Assembly: GCF_003385515.1 (NCBI RefSeq)
Contig: NZ_QNVT01000041.1
Span: 1 to 36,855, forward strand
From: Chryseobacterium pennae
GTDB lineage: Bacteria; Bacteroidota; Bacteroidia; Flavobacteriales; Weeksellaceae
Length of the DNA: 36,855 nt
Direction: 5' to 3'
The position numbers and the translations under genes are program-made. The notes under the pieces were generated by a model. That model did no database searches. It was not told where the DNA came from and saw only the letters and a list, made by a program, of their open reading frames with translations. This document shows positions 1-9,111 of this stretch, piece after piece. The stretch's first letter is position 1, and each line of letters opens with the position of its first letter.

Positions 1-50
1 AGATTTTCACAGAACTTTCATAGAGCAGAAATGACTAGATTACCACCCCG

Positions 51-73
51 TCAAAAATTCTTTGAATTTTTGA
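51..73. repeat. Short perfect inverted repeat
   Basis: TCAAAAATTC at 51-60 is the exact reverse complement of GAATTTTTGA at 64-73, with a TTT loop. It is flanked by CACCCCG and CACCCCTCC. There is no clean T-run after the stem on either strand, so it looks more like part of a dispersed intergenic repeat than a terminator. Confidence 0.5.
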
Positions 74-185
74 CACCCCTCCAAAGGATGGGAATGATAA
101 AAGCCATCACTTATGGATAATAGGTAAGGATATTAATTGATGCCAACCTATTATTTATTATTCATCATTTATAAATCGGTCCCCT

Positions 186-301
186 ACCCTAGCCCCGAGA
201 GAAACGGTTACCCCACAGTATAGGTTGGAGCGTAGAAGGGTTTGGGTGTAGGTGTGTGTTGGCACGAGGAGTATGAGTGGATAGCGGGATTAAGCTCCTC
301 G
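186..301 (+). repeat. Flavobacterial intergenic element / possible structured RNA
   Basis: On the plus strand it opens with CCTAGCCCCGAGAGAAACGG and closes with GTGGATAGCGGGATTAAGCT. This two-box arrangement (AGCCC..GAAxCGG .... GGATAGCGGGA..AGCTCC) recalls an element I know from intergenic regions of Flavobacteriia. Near its 3' end CGAGGAG (265-271) pairs with CTCCTCG (295-301). The middle is GT-rich and less constrained. The identification is from memory of the motif, not a search, and the orientation is a guess. Confidence 0.4.
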
Positions 302-388
302 ATGAGTTTGAGGGTATGAGCGGGCTAGAGTTGGAGAGAAAGAGTATATATGAAAGAGTGAAAGGTCTTCTCAGTTTCAAGAGTGTAA

Positions 389-748
389 TTAGAAAAATCG
401 TTTTATGAATAGCTTATAGGTATAATAGCCGATGAGACAACCAATGGTGTCTGCTACGATATCGAGAGTTTCCATGGATCTTCCCAGTCCCATCTCTTCC
501 TGGAGAATTTCTGTAAGGAAGGCATATATAAGGATGATCTGGAAAAAGTAAGAGAATTTTATTTTGGGAAATGCGGCCATGAATAAGAACCCTAAAGCTG
601 CAAATATACTTAAGTGCAATACTTTATCAATACCGTTGAACATGAACCAATATTCGTGGTTCTCTTCTCCGGGCTTGAGAAGCATATAAGTAAGAAATGC
701 CCAATAAATGGGCAATATCTTACTAAATATTTTTAAAATTTTATCCAA
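389..748 (-). CDS. VanZ-like family membrane protein
   Basis: Small integral membrane protein with about four hydrophobic segments and the VanZ-like pattern: a first segment ending near LKPG, then GIDKVLHLSIFAALGFL, then ILTEILQ-type helix and a final ETLDIVADTIGCLIGY segment. The exact role of stand-alone VanZ-like proteins in Bacteroidota is unknown. The frame is open upstream to 805, but that part lies inside gcvH in another frame. I therefore prefer the TTG at 748, which overlaps the gcvH stop (743-741) and leaves 119 residues beginning DKILKIFSK after the start. An ATG at 799 would be the alternative. It is the last gene of the gcvH transcript. Confidence 0.8.
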   Translation of the reverse strand: MDKILKIFSKILPIYWAFLTYMLLKPGEENHEYWFMFNGIDKVLHLSIFAALGFLFMAAFPKIKFSYFFQIILIYAFLTEILQEEMGLGRSMETLDIVADTIGCLIGYYTYKLFIKRFF

Positions 749-1118
749 TGATTGCTTTGTAATCTTCTGCAGAAAGCAATTCAGACAGGTCTGCCCCATC
801 AGCAATTTCTAATTTGATGATCCATCCGTCTCCATAAGGATCTGTATTTAACAGTTCCGGCTGATCTTCCAATTCCGAGTTGAACCCGATAACCTTTCCT
901 GCGATAGGTAAGAATAAGTCTGAAACAGTTTTTACTGCCTCCACACTTCCGAAAACGTCCCCGCCATTAAGATCATCATCTACTGTATCAACATCTACAT
1001 AAACGATGTCTCCAAGTTCTCCCTGAGCGAAGTCTGTAATACCGATTGTAGCCACATTACCTTCGATCTTGATCCATTCGTGATCTTTAGTGTACTTTAA
1101 TTCTGATGGTGTGTTCAT
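741..1118 (-). CDS. gcvH: Glycine cleavage system H protein
   Basis: 125 residues, the normal length for GcvH, the lipoyl carrier that shuttles the aminomethyl group between the P, T and L proteins of the glycine cleavage complex in the cytoplasm. It starts with the family pattern KYTKDHEWI and contains ITDFAQGELGDIVYVD. The lipoylation site GSVEAVKTVSDL has the modified lysine at residue 63. The C-terminal part DPYGDGWIIKLE is also typical. It has its own promoter (1139-1169) downstream of the sprA terminator and overlaps the VanZ-like gene by a few bases. No gcvP or gcvT gene lies in the window. Confidence 0.97.
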   Translation of the reverse strand: MNTPSELKYTKDHEWIKIEGNVATIGITDFAQGELGDIVYVDVDTVDDDLNGGDVFGSVEAVKTVSDLFLPIAGKVIGFNSELEDQPELLNTDPYGDGWIIKLEIADGADLSELLSAEDYKAIIG

Positions 1119-1138
1119 TTTTTAATTTTTATTTTCTA

Positions 1139-1169
1139 CAAATGTATTCAAAATTATAGTAGCTTCAAA
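1139..1169 (-). promoter_or_regulatory. Promoter of gcvH
   Basis: On the minus strand TTTG (1169-1166), a 19-nt spacer and TACATTTG (1146-1139) match the Bacteroidota consensus TTTG-N19-TAnnTTTG exactly. The -7 box ends about 20 nt before the gcvH ATG, and the promoter lies between the sprA terminator and gcvH. Confidence 0.7.
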
Positions 1170-1182
1170 TATTGGATATAAA

Positions 1183-1210
1183 AAAAGTCCTTCAAAACTG
1201 AAGGACTTTT
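1183..1210 (-). terminator. Rho-independent terminator after sprA
   Basis: A 12-bp perfect stem, AAAAGTCCTTCA (1183-1194) with TGAAGGACTTTT (1199-1210), and a 4-nt loop. On the minus strand the stem runs into six T residues. It begins 16 bases after the sprA stop codon. Confidence 0.85.
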
Positions 1211-1225
1211 AAGTTTATGTTATTT

Positions 1226-4200
1226 CTAGAATCCACCACCGGACTCTCCGAACGTAAATGTTGCTGAAATACCAGCTCTGATCGTAGACAGCGGGAAGGC
1301 TGTAGAGATCTTATACTTCGAGGTCATCTGTTCGTAGAAGACTCTCAGGTTAAGACTTTCGGAGACATTGTAATCTGCAGAAAGTTTAATATTGAGAAGT
1401 CTCTGTCCTCCTGTCACCTGCGAATCATTCAGGAGGATATTCATAATGGAAGTTTTACTATCTCTTAGTGAAATATCTCCTCTGATATTAAGGTCACTTC
1501 CTTTTCCTCTGGTTCCTCTTCCTCTGATATTGGCTGTTCCTAATCTGAAGTTTCGGATAATGTATCCTAATCTCACTACATATTCTGTATTGGAATCTTC
1601 AGTCAGGGTATGGTTTACCAATCCTAATACCATCATTCGGTTTTTGTTGTACTGTAATCCGAACTGCATATTGTTTCTCATGGTAACATCTACTCCAAGA
1701 AGCGGTGAGAAGGATTCTACATACCCTACCTGAGAAAAGGTATAAGGATTAATCTTATCTCCATTATTCACTTTAATATTACCTGCATCATCTACCGTTT
1801 GATAATATCCGTTAGGGTTACTATGGTAATCAATATTACTTTGAATTCCTGTTGCAGTATATGTTGCGGTATAAGCATGTGAGATATCAAACTTCGTAAA
1901 CTGTCCGCTGATGATCGGAATATTCTTTAATCCGGAATAGGTAATTCTCCAGTTTGGTAATGGCATTCCTGCTTTTTTAGGATTTCCTATCGGAGAAACA
2001 GATTTTCCTTCAAGAGCGGCTCTGAATGCTGGGATCAATACATAAGCATTGGCTATACTGTAATGTTTAGCAAATCCATCATTTCCTATTTCGGCATTGG
2101 GACCTCCAAGCTGTTGTGAAAGTTTCATTGCATTCTCTCTGATCGCTTGATATACTGCTGCACCGTCTTTGAATGACGAATTAAGAAGCATGGTAGAATT
2201 TGAATAGGTTATCATGTCTGTTGCAAAAGTAAAATCAGGATTAGGAACGCCTCCATTAACATAATTGAATCCGGAATGAGTGAAGTTACTGTTGAAGTTA
2301 TGCAGTACATTCAGATCGATTCTAAGGTCATTCATCGGCATCATCTGCAAGTTAGCCCTTAACTCTCTGGTAGACATTCTTACGTATGCATCAGTCATCA
2401 AAGGAGAAGAGCTTACCCATCCATTTTCCATAACTGTTCTTCTGATATCTGCCTGAGATCCTAATAAGAATCCGATCGTTGGACCTCCTAATGTCTGCCC
2501 GGAACCATACCAGTTGGGAGCTGACAATAATCCAGGAAGTACTGTACCGTTGTTTTCGGTATAGCTTACATCCAACTGCTTGAATGAAGTCAGGAAGAAT
2601 GCTGCACTTTGAAGCACAGTAAGCTTATTCTTGAATTTATAATGCTTATACTTATATCTGTTCTTTTCCCATTGTTTTGTATATACATTATTCAATGAAT
2701 CCATTTCCTGCTTACGTTTCTGAAGCTTGGTATTAATATCTTTAAAATATTTAAACTGTCCGAAGAATTTAGGAATATCAGCTGATGCTGTTGCCTGAAT
2801 GACATTCGTATTCTGCCCAATGGAACCTAAGCTTTCTACCTGATTATTATTCGGATTCACCGCACCATATAATGCAGTACTTCTCGCATTCCAGTTATAA
2901 GTAAATCCGTATCCTACTTCAGCATCAATAAAGTCCAGATAAGGAAGATACTGAAATGGCAGTTTATAGCTCAATTGTGCTCTGTGATTATACAATACCG
3001 GTCTACCTGCTCTGAACACGTTTCCGAAAATCGCTTTATTGTCCATCCCATTGACGTCTATGTTATCATTAAGGGTTCTGGTCGCCGAGTTGATCTCCAG
3101 CTTCAATGATTTTGTAAAGTTAAATCCTAAACCATACTGCCATCCGAAATAGAAGTTTCTGTTTCGGATCGATTCCATATCGCCGCTCGCATTTCCACCT
3201 AAAATGGCTTCAATATTTCTAAATTCAAGTTCGTTATAGTTCCTGTCAATTTCAGTTCTGAAGGATAATCTTGTCGGGATAGGATTGATATTAAATTCTT
3301 TTACCCATCTCAGATACTTAGTAGATTTTGCTGTATCACTGATCATCTTGTTGAAAGGTTTTATCACCCATGGTTTGAAGGTATAGTTGTAATCAATATA
3401 CCCTCTCAGATACTGTCTGTAATTTCTTTTGGTATAAATATCCCTGAAATAATCATCATTATATATTGCAGTTACAGAAACGTTTTCAATATCATAAAAC
3501 TTAGCCTTTTTATTCTGATTTACTCTTTCTTTACGCATATTAACAACTCCGATACTTCTTTGCTGTGTATATGTTCTCGCCACTTTTTTCAGCTGCTCCC
3601 TGTTTGGAGCCTTACTGAATTCCACGTCTGTATCCAAAGGATTGTACTTCGGATCTTCGATCGTCTGTGAGTAAGAATAGTTTAACGGAATTTTAACTCC
3701 TGTTTTCTCCGGTAATAGTTTGTCTACATTCACTGCTGTATTGATGCTGAATGCTGACTGCGTAGACTGAGTTCTCTCTGCCGGTTTTGAATCAATATTT
3801 CCAAACCCTACTGAGGTGTAAGAAGCATTGGTATTAACGGTTGCAAAATCTCCTAAGTTGAAATTTAAGCTTGCGTTTCCTGCATACCCACCATCATTAT
3901 CAATATCAGAAAGACGAATCTCGTTCACCCATAAAATCCTGTCAATAGAAGGTCCTGAACTTCTTTCCTGCCCATTTCGAATACCAACCATTATAGTTGT
4001 CACACTTCCTAAGCTTGGACGTCCCTTAACATAAATTCTTTTATAATTATCCCCAGCTTCAAAGTTCGGATCCAAAAATCGCTGCATAATTTTATCGGCA
4101 TACATTTTGTCTCTTCGGATTTTTGCATCAACAAAATTCTGAATATCAAGATTTACTTCGTTTTCCATTGGCCAGATTTCCATAGGAGCTGTTGCCGAAG

Positions 4201-7200
4201 TTGAAGTAAGCTTTAAAGATGCTTCATATTCGTAGTAGTTATCTGTAACATCATTTCCAAAACGAATAAAGAATTTAGTTTTTTCATCTATTTTCCCTAC
4301 ATTGATATCTCTATTTAATGGATCGTGAGCATGTACAAAAAGTTTTAGCTTTTTATATCTTCTCATATCCAGGGTTGTATTTTTGAATACCCCTTGAGCT
4401 TTACTAGCTTCCAACTCCCTAGCTTTCATATACAATGATGCCTCATTCTGTCTCTGCGCTCCTGCATTTCCGCTTAATACCTGTCTGTCTATTCCAGGAG
4501 GCAATACATATGGTGGCTGATTAAGAGCATTCTCTTCTATATTTACACTTCCTACCTCAAGTTGCCCTATTTCCGGATCTGTTGTTACTCCTTCATTGGG
4601 AGTTGGATCTAATGGTACATTTGAATAAGGAGCAAGACTCTTAGAATATTTTCTCCAGTCTGATCTTACAAGGTCCATTGTTCCGAATCTCAGTGTAGAA
4701 GTATTTTCAAAGCCTGTTAATAATAATCTCGCAAATCTTACATTATTAAGTACCGTTTCCTTAGCAGTTCCCTGAGCTTTATCAAAATTGGAAACTGGTA
4801 TTCTGAATAAGTACCATTTTACATCAGCTGATTGCCCGTTCAGGAAAGTGGCTTTTACTGTTTTTATATCAACAATATTATTTTCTGCTCCTAATGAAAG
4901 ACTGGCCTGATCTAATTTTATTGGATATTCATTATAGCTTTCAATCTGATCCAGGTTATAATCCCTGTTAATATCTTCAGCATCCGGAGTCTGTGAAGCC
5001 ACACTCAGTGAATTTGCTTCTGAGTTTCCGTCTGGGTTTCTGAAGTATTTGTAACGCTCAATAACTGAAGCCGCCTGGGTGCCGGTAAATTTATCTGACA
5101 TAAAAAAGACAAAGTCATCCACTGCAGGGTCAACAATATTTGTTACCGGGTTTACAAAAGTATTCCCGAATCTCATCGCTTCCTGATCTGAGCTTAAACC
5201 GTCATACCCTACATCCTGAGCTTTTCTTCCGTCTCCTTCTGTAGAGAAGGCATATAAAATAGGAGGCTGTTTTGGCTGTACACCCCAATTTGAAACCGTG
5301 GTAGCAGATGTAGCTCCCGGTGCAGGAAGACCGTTTTCATACAGCATTTTCCCATCTTTAAGGATATCTTCAGATACGTTTCCTAAGTGTAATAATAATT
5401 TCGGATTATCTCCCAGTTGATGACCATCAGCATAAGGATCCATCATCCAAAATTCAACATATTCAATGTTTGAGCTTACAAAGTTCGGAACACTGATTGG
5501 GCGCATAATACCTGCCCATCTGCTGCCAGCCTGCTCTGCAAGTGGATTTACGTTATAAGGTCCTTTTTCTTTAGGATAGAAGGAGATATCAAAAGTATTG
5601 GTATAGGTTTGGTCTCCCGCAACAAAGTCTCTGTTGTTATAAATTTCAGAAAGCAGTACTCTTCTTGAAGCATTGTTGGAAACAGATTGTGGAGTAATTC
5701 CAGCAGGAGGTCTTCCTCCAACATTCCAGAATCTCGGATCAATGTTATACCATGATAAAAGCCCTCTTCCATATCCACTCGTGATATCATCACTTGTTGG
5801 AGGTATATTGAAAGGAGGTGATGTATTTTTTTCAGGTCTTGAAGCCAAGCTCCATGCTGCAGGTTCCTTTAAAGATATTTTTGATGTTGTCTGTTCAAAA
5901 TCGTCAATATAGGCCTGGCTGTTGGTTGCTTTATTCAATCCCGGAATAAGGTATGCTGCCTCCATCTTAAAGTTGATATTGGATGGTGCCTCAGTTTTGA
6001 TCAATGGAAGTTTATCAGTAAACCTTGTAAGATAAGGAGCCTGATTATTATACATCATGTTGATTCCTGCCATTGTATTACTAACAGCTTCCTGACCATA
6101 GTTTACCTTTTGGGTAAGTGGTGATTCTGAGTAATTAATAACTGTTCCACCCAAAATAAAGTTTTCATTGAATCTTCTTTCCAGGTTTAATCCCATGAAT
6201 CTTTTTCTCTGGGTATTAAATGTAAGCTGATTTTCCAATGAAATATTGATAGCCTGTCCGGACTGTTTTATATTTTCATTGAGAATTGTTACTGACCCCA
6301 ACATATAGTCTACAGTATAGTCTACCCCTTCGGCAAGCTGTACTCCATTTGCAGAAACTTTTACAGATCCCTGAGGTACATTTACTGCTCCCAGAGAAAT
6401 ACCCTGCCCTTGTACCCCTTTGTAACGACCTTCTATCGTGTATCGCTGAGGAACAGAATTTTGATTGGGCAATGGTTTTATTTTATCGTATAAATCATGA
6501 AAAACATACATTGGATCATTCCCAACCAAAGACTCCATATACTTACCAAAAGGCTGCAATTTGGTGAAAATAATCTTACCGGTTTCCGGTCTGATCGTAA
6601 CTCCGGGCACAAAGTCAAAAACTCCGTCTCCTTTGGTACCATCTTTATTGTTCTGAATATCTCCGTTCATATTAAGACGGTCCCAATTCATTAATTTCAA
6701 TAGATTTAAATCTTTTACAGGAGTATCCGGAAGATAATTTACTTTACCTCCTGTTTTCTGGTCTTTATAATATAAATTAAGAATAAAGCCATCAGGAGAT
6801 ACCTGACCTGCATCTAAGGAATAAATGTTCTTCATCATCAATTCCCACATCGGAGAAGATACATCTACACTGTTGTTTACTTTCAAAACCTTAGTAATCA
6901 GTACAGGGCTTTCTTCTGAGAATTCCCCAACTTTGTATACTTTATTACTTCCATTCATTGTATATGAATATGAAACAGCCAGAAGCTGCTGGTCATTGAG
7001 TTTCTGATTCAATGAAATATATCCTAATTGGGGTTGAAACGTATATTCATTAGAATTTAGTTTTCTGGCCTTACTATTAAAGATAAAATGCTCACCGTTT
7101 ATGTAAGGTTGTGAACTTCCAAATACCTGTCCCTGGTAAACAGCATTATAATCCTTACCGGCTTCTCTTGTTCCGGCCTTTGCTGAAATATCGTTATACA

Positions 7201-8341
7201 ATCCATTCACAGAGTTATCCGGAAAAGCTCCTCCCCCTTCTCCAAGGTCTCTGATCCCGATGATTCCTTTCTGGTAAGCTAAATTACTGTTCCCTTGATC
7301 CAGCACCCAGACTTCAAGCCTAGTGATATTAATGGTTGAATTGATCTGTGGATAATTGATTAGGGCATTATCATATTTATCTACGAAGTAATGTCCTAAA
7401 AAATAGTGCTGATTTTCTTCATAGTCATTAGCATTCACCTTAAAGTTATTCATCACACCCCCTCCCTGTACAACAATATTTCGGGCTTCACCCTGTTGCT
7501 GGGAAAGGACTACAGTTCCAAAGGTTTTCCCCAGCTGGAATTCTGTTTTTACTCCAAACAATGATTGTGAACCACGGATCAGACTCGTTGAAAGCGGCAT
7601 ATTTACGTTACCGAATTCAACTCTTTTAATGATTTTATCTTCTCCGCCTGCGTTAGGTTTGTCAACATTTCCAAGCCCTTTGCTCTGCAGGTCTTTCCAG
7701 CTTCCTTTTGCTTGCCATACGAGGTTCATTCTGTTTTCAAAGGCAAAACCACTTTGGGTATCGTAATTGGCTTTTAACTGAAGATTCTCCCCTACTTTCC
7801 CAAGTAATCCAAGCTGAATTCTCTGGTCTATATCAAAAGTAAAGCTGGTCCTGTTCTGTGGCAGGATCAGCGGGTTATCTATTTTCTGGTAAAGTCCTGC
7901 GAAGTCGATGGATGCGTATCCGGAAGGAATGATCTCAATTTTATTGCCCCCGAACAAGGTTTCGAACAACTTATTGTTGATCATCACAGAAGGAATAAGC
8001 CCCTTCTTTCTGGCATCACTTTTGTCTTTTCTAAAAAGGAGATTATATTTTTCCGATTTCTCCTTATAATATGCCCTAGTCTGGAGAGCGAGTACATATT
8101 CTTTATACTCTTCGGGAGACATGGCAGTAGGAGGACCGGTAATGGTATTTCCAATTTTGGGATATACATAATACATCCCGGTTTTTATATCGAAATAAGC
8201 CTCATACCTTGTGGGGTCTGCTACTTCGTATTGCTTTCGTATGATCGTGGTGTCTTTCGCCTGCTGTGCAAAGGCACTTACAGACATAAAGAGGAACGAC
8301 AGGAACAAAAATATTTTAAAATGCTTATTATTCGCCACCAA
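1226..8341 (-). CDS. sprA: Type 9 secretion translocon SprA (Sov)
   Basis: A 2371-residue outer membrane protein, the size expected of SprA/Sov, the giant beta barrel through which type 9 secretion cargo crosses the outer membrane in Bacteroidota and which supports gliding and secretion of adhesins and enzymes. Residues 1-25 form a signal peptide ending AFA before QQAKD. The body has long alternating aromatic beta-strand repeats, and the end (RAGISATFTFGESGGGF) is Gly-rich as in the family. The start is TTG at 8341, or GTG at 8338; there is no ATG before the hydrophobic core. Its start lies 3 nt from the ruvA stop, so the two are surely cotranscribed. No other T9SS gene is in the window. Confidence 0.97.
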   Translation of the reverse strand: MVANNKHFKIFLFLSFLFMSVSAFAQQAKDTTIIRKQYEVADPTRYEAYFDIKTGMYYVYPKIGNTITGPPTAMSPEEYKEYVLALQTRAYYKEKSEKYNLLFRKDKSDARKKGLIPSVMINNKLFETLFGGNKIEIIPSGYASIDFAGLYQKIDNPLILPQNRTSFTFDIDQRIQLGLLGKVGENLQLKANYDTQSGFAFENRMNLVWQAKGSWKDLQSKGLGNVDKPNAGGEDKIIKRVEFGNVNMPLSTSLIRGSQSLFGVKTEFQLGKTFGTVVLSQQQGEARNIVVQGGGVMNNFKVNANDYEENQHYFLGHYFVDKYDNALINYPQINSTINITRLEVWVLDQGNSNLAYQKGIIGIRDLGEGGGAFPDNSVNGLYNDISAKAGTREAGKDYNAVYQGQVFGSSQPYINGEHFIFNSKARKLNSNEYTFQPQLGYISLNQKLNDQQLLAVSYSYTMNGSNKVYKVGEFSEESPVLITKVLKVNNSVDVSSPMWELMMKNIYSLDAGQVSPDGFILNLYYKDQKTGGKVNYLPDTPVKDLNLLKLMNWDRLNMNGDIQNNKDGTKGDGVFDFVPGVTIRPETGKIIFTKLQPFGKYMESLVGNDPMYVFHDLYDKIKPLPNQNSVPQRYTIEGRYKGVQGQGISLGAVNVPQGSVKVSANGVQLAEGVDYTVDYMLGSVTILNENIKQSGQAINISLENQLTFNTQRKRFMGLNLERRFNENFILGGTVINYSESPLTQKVNYGQEAVSNTMAGINMMYNNQAPYLTRFTDKLPLIKTEAPSNINFKMEAAYLIPGLNKATNSQAYIDDFEQTTSKISLKEPAAWSLASRPEKNTSPPFNIPPTSDDITSGYGRGLLSWYNIDPRFWNVGGRPPAGITPQSVSNNASRRVLLSEIYNNRDFVAGDQTYTNTFDISFYPKEKGPYNVNPLAEQAGSRWAGIMRPISVPNFVSSNIEYVEFWMMDPYADGHQLGDNPKLLLHLGNVSEDILKDGKMLYENGLPAPGATSATTVSNWGVQPKQPPILYAFSTEGDGRKAQDVGYDGLSSDQEAMRFGNTFVNPVTNIVDPAVDDFVFFMSDKFTGTQAASVIERYKYFRNPDGNSEANSLSVASQTPDAEDINRDYNLDQIESYNEYPIKLDQASLSLGAENNIVDIKTVKATFLNGQSADVKWYLFRIPVSNFDKAQGTAKETVLNNVRFARLLLTGFENTSTLRFGTMDLVRSDWRKYSKSLAPYSNVPLDPTPNEGVTTDPEIGQLEVGSVNIEENALNQPPYVLPPGIDRQVLSGNAGAQRQNEASLYMKARELEASKAQGVFKNTTLDMRRYKKLKLFVHAHDPLNRDINVGKIDEKTKFFIRFGNDVTDNYYEYEASLKLTSTSATAPMEIWPMENEVNLDIQNFVDAKIRRDKMYADKIMQRFLDPNFEAGDNYKRIYVKGRPSLGSVTTIMVGIRNGQERSSGPSIDRILWVNEIRLSDIDNDGGYAGNASLNFNLGDFATVNTNASYTSVGFGNIDSKPAERTQSTQSAFSINTAVNVDKLLPEKTGVKIPLNYSYSQTIEDPKYNPLDTDVEFSKAPNREQLKKVARTYTQQRSIGVVNMRKERVNQNKKAKFYDIENVSVTAIYNDDYFRDIYTKRNYRQYLRGYIDYNYTFKPWVIKPFNKMISDTAKSTKYLRWVKEFNINPIPTRLSFRTEIDRNYNELEFRNIEAILGGNASGDMESIRNRNFYFGWQYGLGFNFTKSLKLEINSATRTLNDNIDVNGMDNKAIFGNVFRAGRPVLYNHRAQLSYKLPFQYLPYLDFIDAEVGYGFTYNWNARSTALYGAVNPNNNQVESLGSIGQNTNVIQATASADIPKFFGQFKYFKDINTKLQKRKQEMDSLNNVYTKQWEKNRYKYKHYKFKNKLTVLQSAAFFLTSFKQLDVSYTENNGTVLPGLLSAPNWYGSGQTLGGPTIGFLLGSQADIRRTVMENGWVSSSPLMTDAYVRMSTRELRANLQMMPMNDLRIDLNVLHNFNSNFTHSGFNYVNGGVPNPDFTFATDMITYSNSTMLLNSSFKDGAAVYQAIRENAMKLSQQLGGPNAEIGNDGFAKHYSIANAYVLIPAFRAALEGKSVSPIGNPKKAGMPLPNWRITYSGLKNIPIISGQFTKFDISHAYTATYTATGIQSNIDYHSNPNGYYQTVDDAGNIKVNNGDKINPYTFSQVGYVESFSPLLGVDVTMRNNMQFGLQYNKNRMMVLGLVNHTLTEDSNTEYVVRLGYIIRNFRLGTANIRGRGTRGKGSDLNIRGDISLRDSKTSIMNILLNDSQVTGGQRLLNIKLSADYNVSESLNLRVFYEQMTSKYKISTAFPLSTIRAGISATFTFGESGGGF

Positions 8342-8344
8342 ATG

Positions 8345-8929
8345 TTAAATGTTTTTTAAAATTTGTTTAACCAATTCTTCAACCGAGAAGTCAGGATTCT
8401 GCTTTAATATTCTATCTGCTATCTTCTCGCTGGTTCTCTTAGGAATTCCTAAAACTTCTAATGCAGATAACGCTTCATCCTTAATTTTATTATCCACCAT
8501 TGATGAAATAGTCTCTCCCGGACCACTGAATTTCTGTACCTTATCTTTAAGATCCACAATAATTCTTTCTGCTGTTTTTGCTCCGATACCTTTAGCTTTC
8601 TGAATCAGCGCACTATTCTTAGAAAGTACCGCTGAAGCAATCTCATCAAGGCTCAAAGTAGACAATAGAATAAGCGCAGAAACTGCTCCCACCCCATTAA
8701 CGCTTATTAACAGATTGAACATTTCTTTTTCTGAACGAGTGTTAAATCCAAAAAGAAGATGGGCATCTTCACGAATGATCTGCTGGATATATAAAAAGGT
8801 CTGCTGATTCAAAACCAGCATTTGTGAGGTCATTAAGCTGATACCCACATAGTAACCAACCCCTTGTACATTAATTACAGCGTAAGTAGGCGTAAGTTCT
8901 TGAACATTGCCTTGTAAAGAAAATATCAT
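8345..8929 (-). CDS. ruvA: Holliday junction branch migration protein RuvA
   Basis: 194 residues, the normal size. RuvA binds four-way DNA junctions and loads the RuvB motor for branch migration during recombinational repair. The N-terminal OB fold (MIFSLQGNVQEL...YYVGISLM) is followed by the two helix-hairpin-helix motifs NGVGAVSALILLS and KGIGAKTAERIIVDLKDK, a variable linker, and the C-terminal RuvB-contacting three-helix domain (DEALSALEVLGI...EELVKQILKNI). The ATG at 8929 has a TATATTTG -7 box 20 nt upstream. It is the first gene of the ruvA-sprA transcript. Confidence 0.97.
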   Translation of the reverse strand: MIFSLQGNVQELTPTYAVINVQGVGYYVGISLMTSQMLVLNQQTFLYIQQIIREDAHLLFGFNTRSEKEMFNLLISVNGVGAVSALILLSTLSLDEIASAVLSKNSALIQKAKGIGAKTAERIIVDLKDKVQKFSGPGETISSMVDNKIKDEALSALEVLGIPKRTSEKIADRILKQNPDFSVEELVKQILKNI

Positions 8930-8948
8930 TATTAATTTTTAAAACTCC

Positions 8949-8956
8949 CAAATATA
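8949..8956 (-). promoter_or_regulatory. -7 box of the ruvA-sprA promoter
   Basis: TATATTTG on the minus strand (8956-8949) fits TAnnTTTG, 20 nt before the ruvA ATG. I find no clear TTTG -33 box at the usual distance, so this rests on one element. Confidence 0.45.
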
Positions 8957-9072
8957 GTAATTTAAACTAATTAATATTTTCATTTCATGCAAGAATGATT
9001 TTTAACTTAAATTTTGAAGTGATATTCAATCAATCTGTTATAAGAATATAAGATCTCAAAAATCAGAATTTC

Positions 9073-9089
9073 GTCAATTTGGAATTGAC
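9073..9089 (-). terminator. Weak hairpin after the porin gene
   Basis: GTCAATT (9073-9079) pairs with AATTGAC (9083-9089) across a 3-nt loop, 23 bases after the porin stop codon. On the minus strand the T-rich tract follows only after several bases (GAAATTCTGATTTTT), so it is a poor terminator at best. Confidence 0.3.
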
Positions 9090-9111
9090 TTTGAAGATGT
9101 CTTTAAATTTG

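Larger units (their letters stand above)
1..388. other. Gene-free left edge with repeat-like DNA
   Basis: I see no convincing gene here. The stretch holds a perfect 10-bp inverted repeat (51-60 / 64-73), a CACCCC...CACCCCTCC context typical of Chryseobacterium intergenic DNA, and the element at 186-301 described separately. The first bases (AGATTTTCACAGA) resemble the CACAGAT-type repeats often found between flavobacterial genes. The minus-strand frame over 189-380 translates to low-complexity Ser/Pro/Thr residues and looks spurious. Confidence 0.6.

Noticed and set aside
189..380. 63-codon minus-strand frame, Ser/Pro/Thr-rich
   Set aside because: It lies on the two-box intergenic element, is low complexity and has no gene-like context.
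1392..8169. Several antisense and shifted frames inside sprA of 60-113 codons
   Set aside because: They are shadows of a long, well-supported gene and show no domain pattern.
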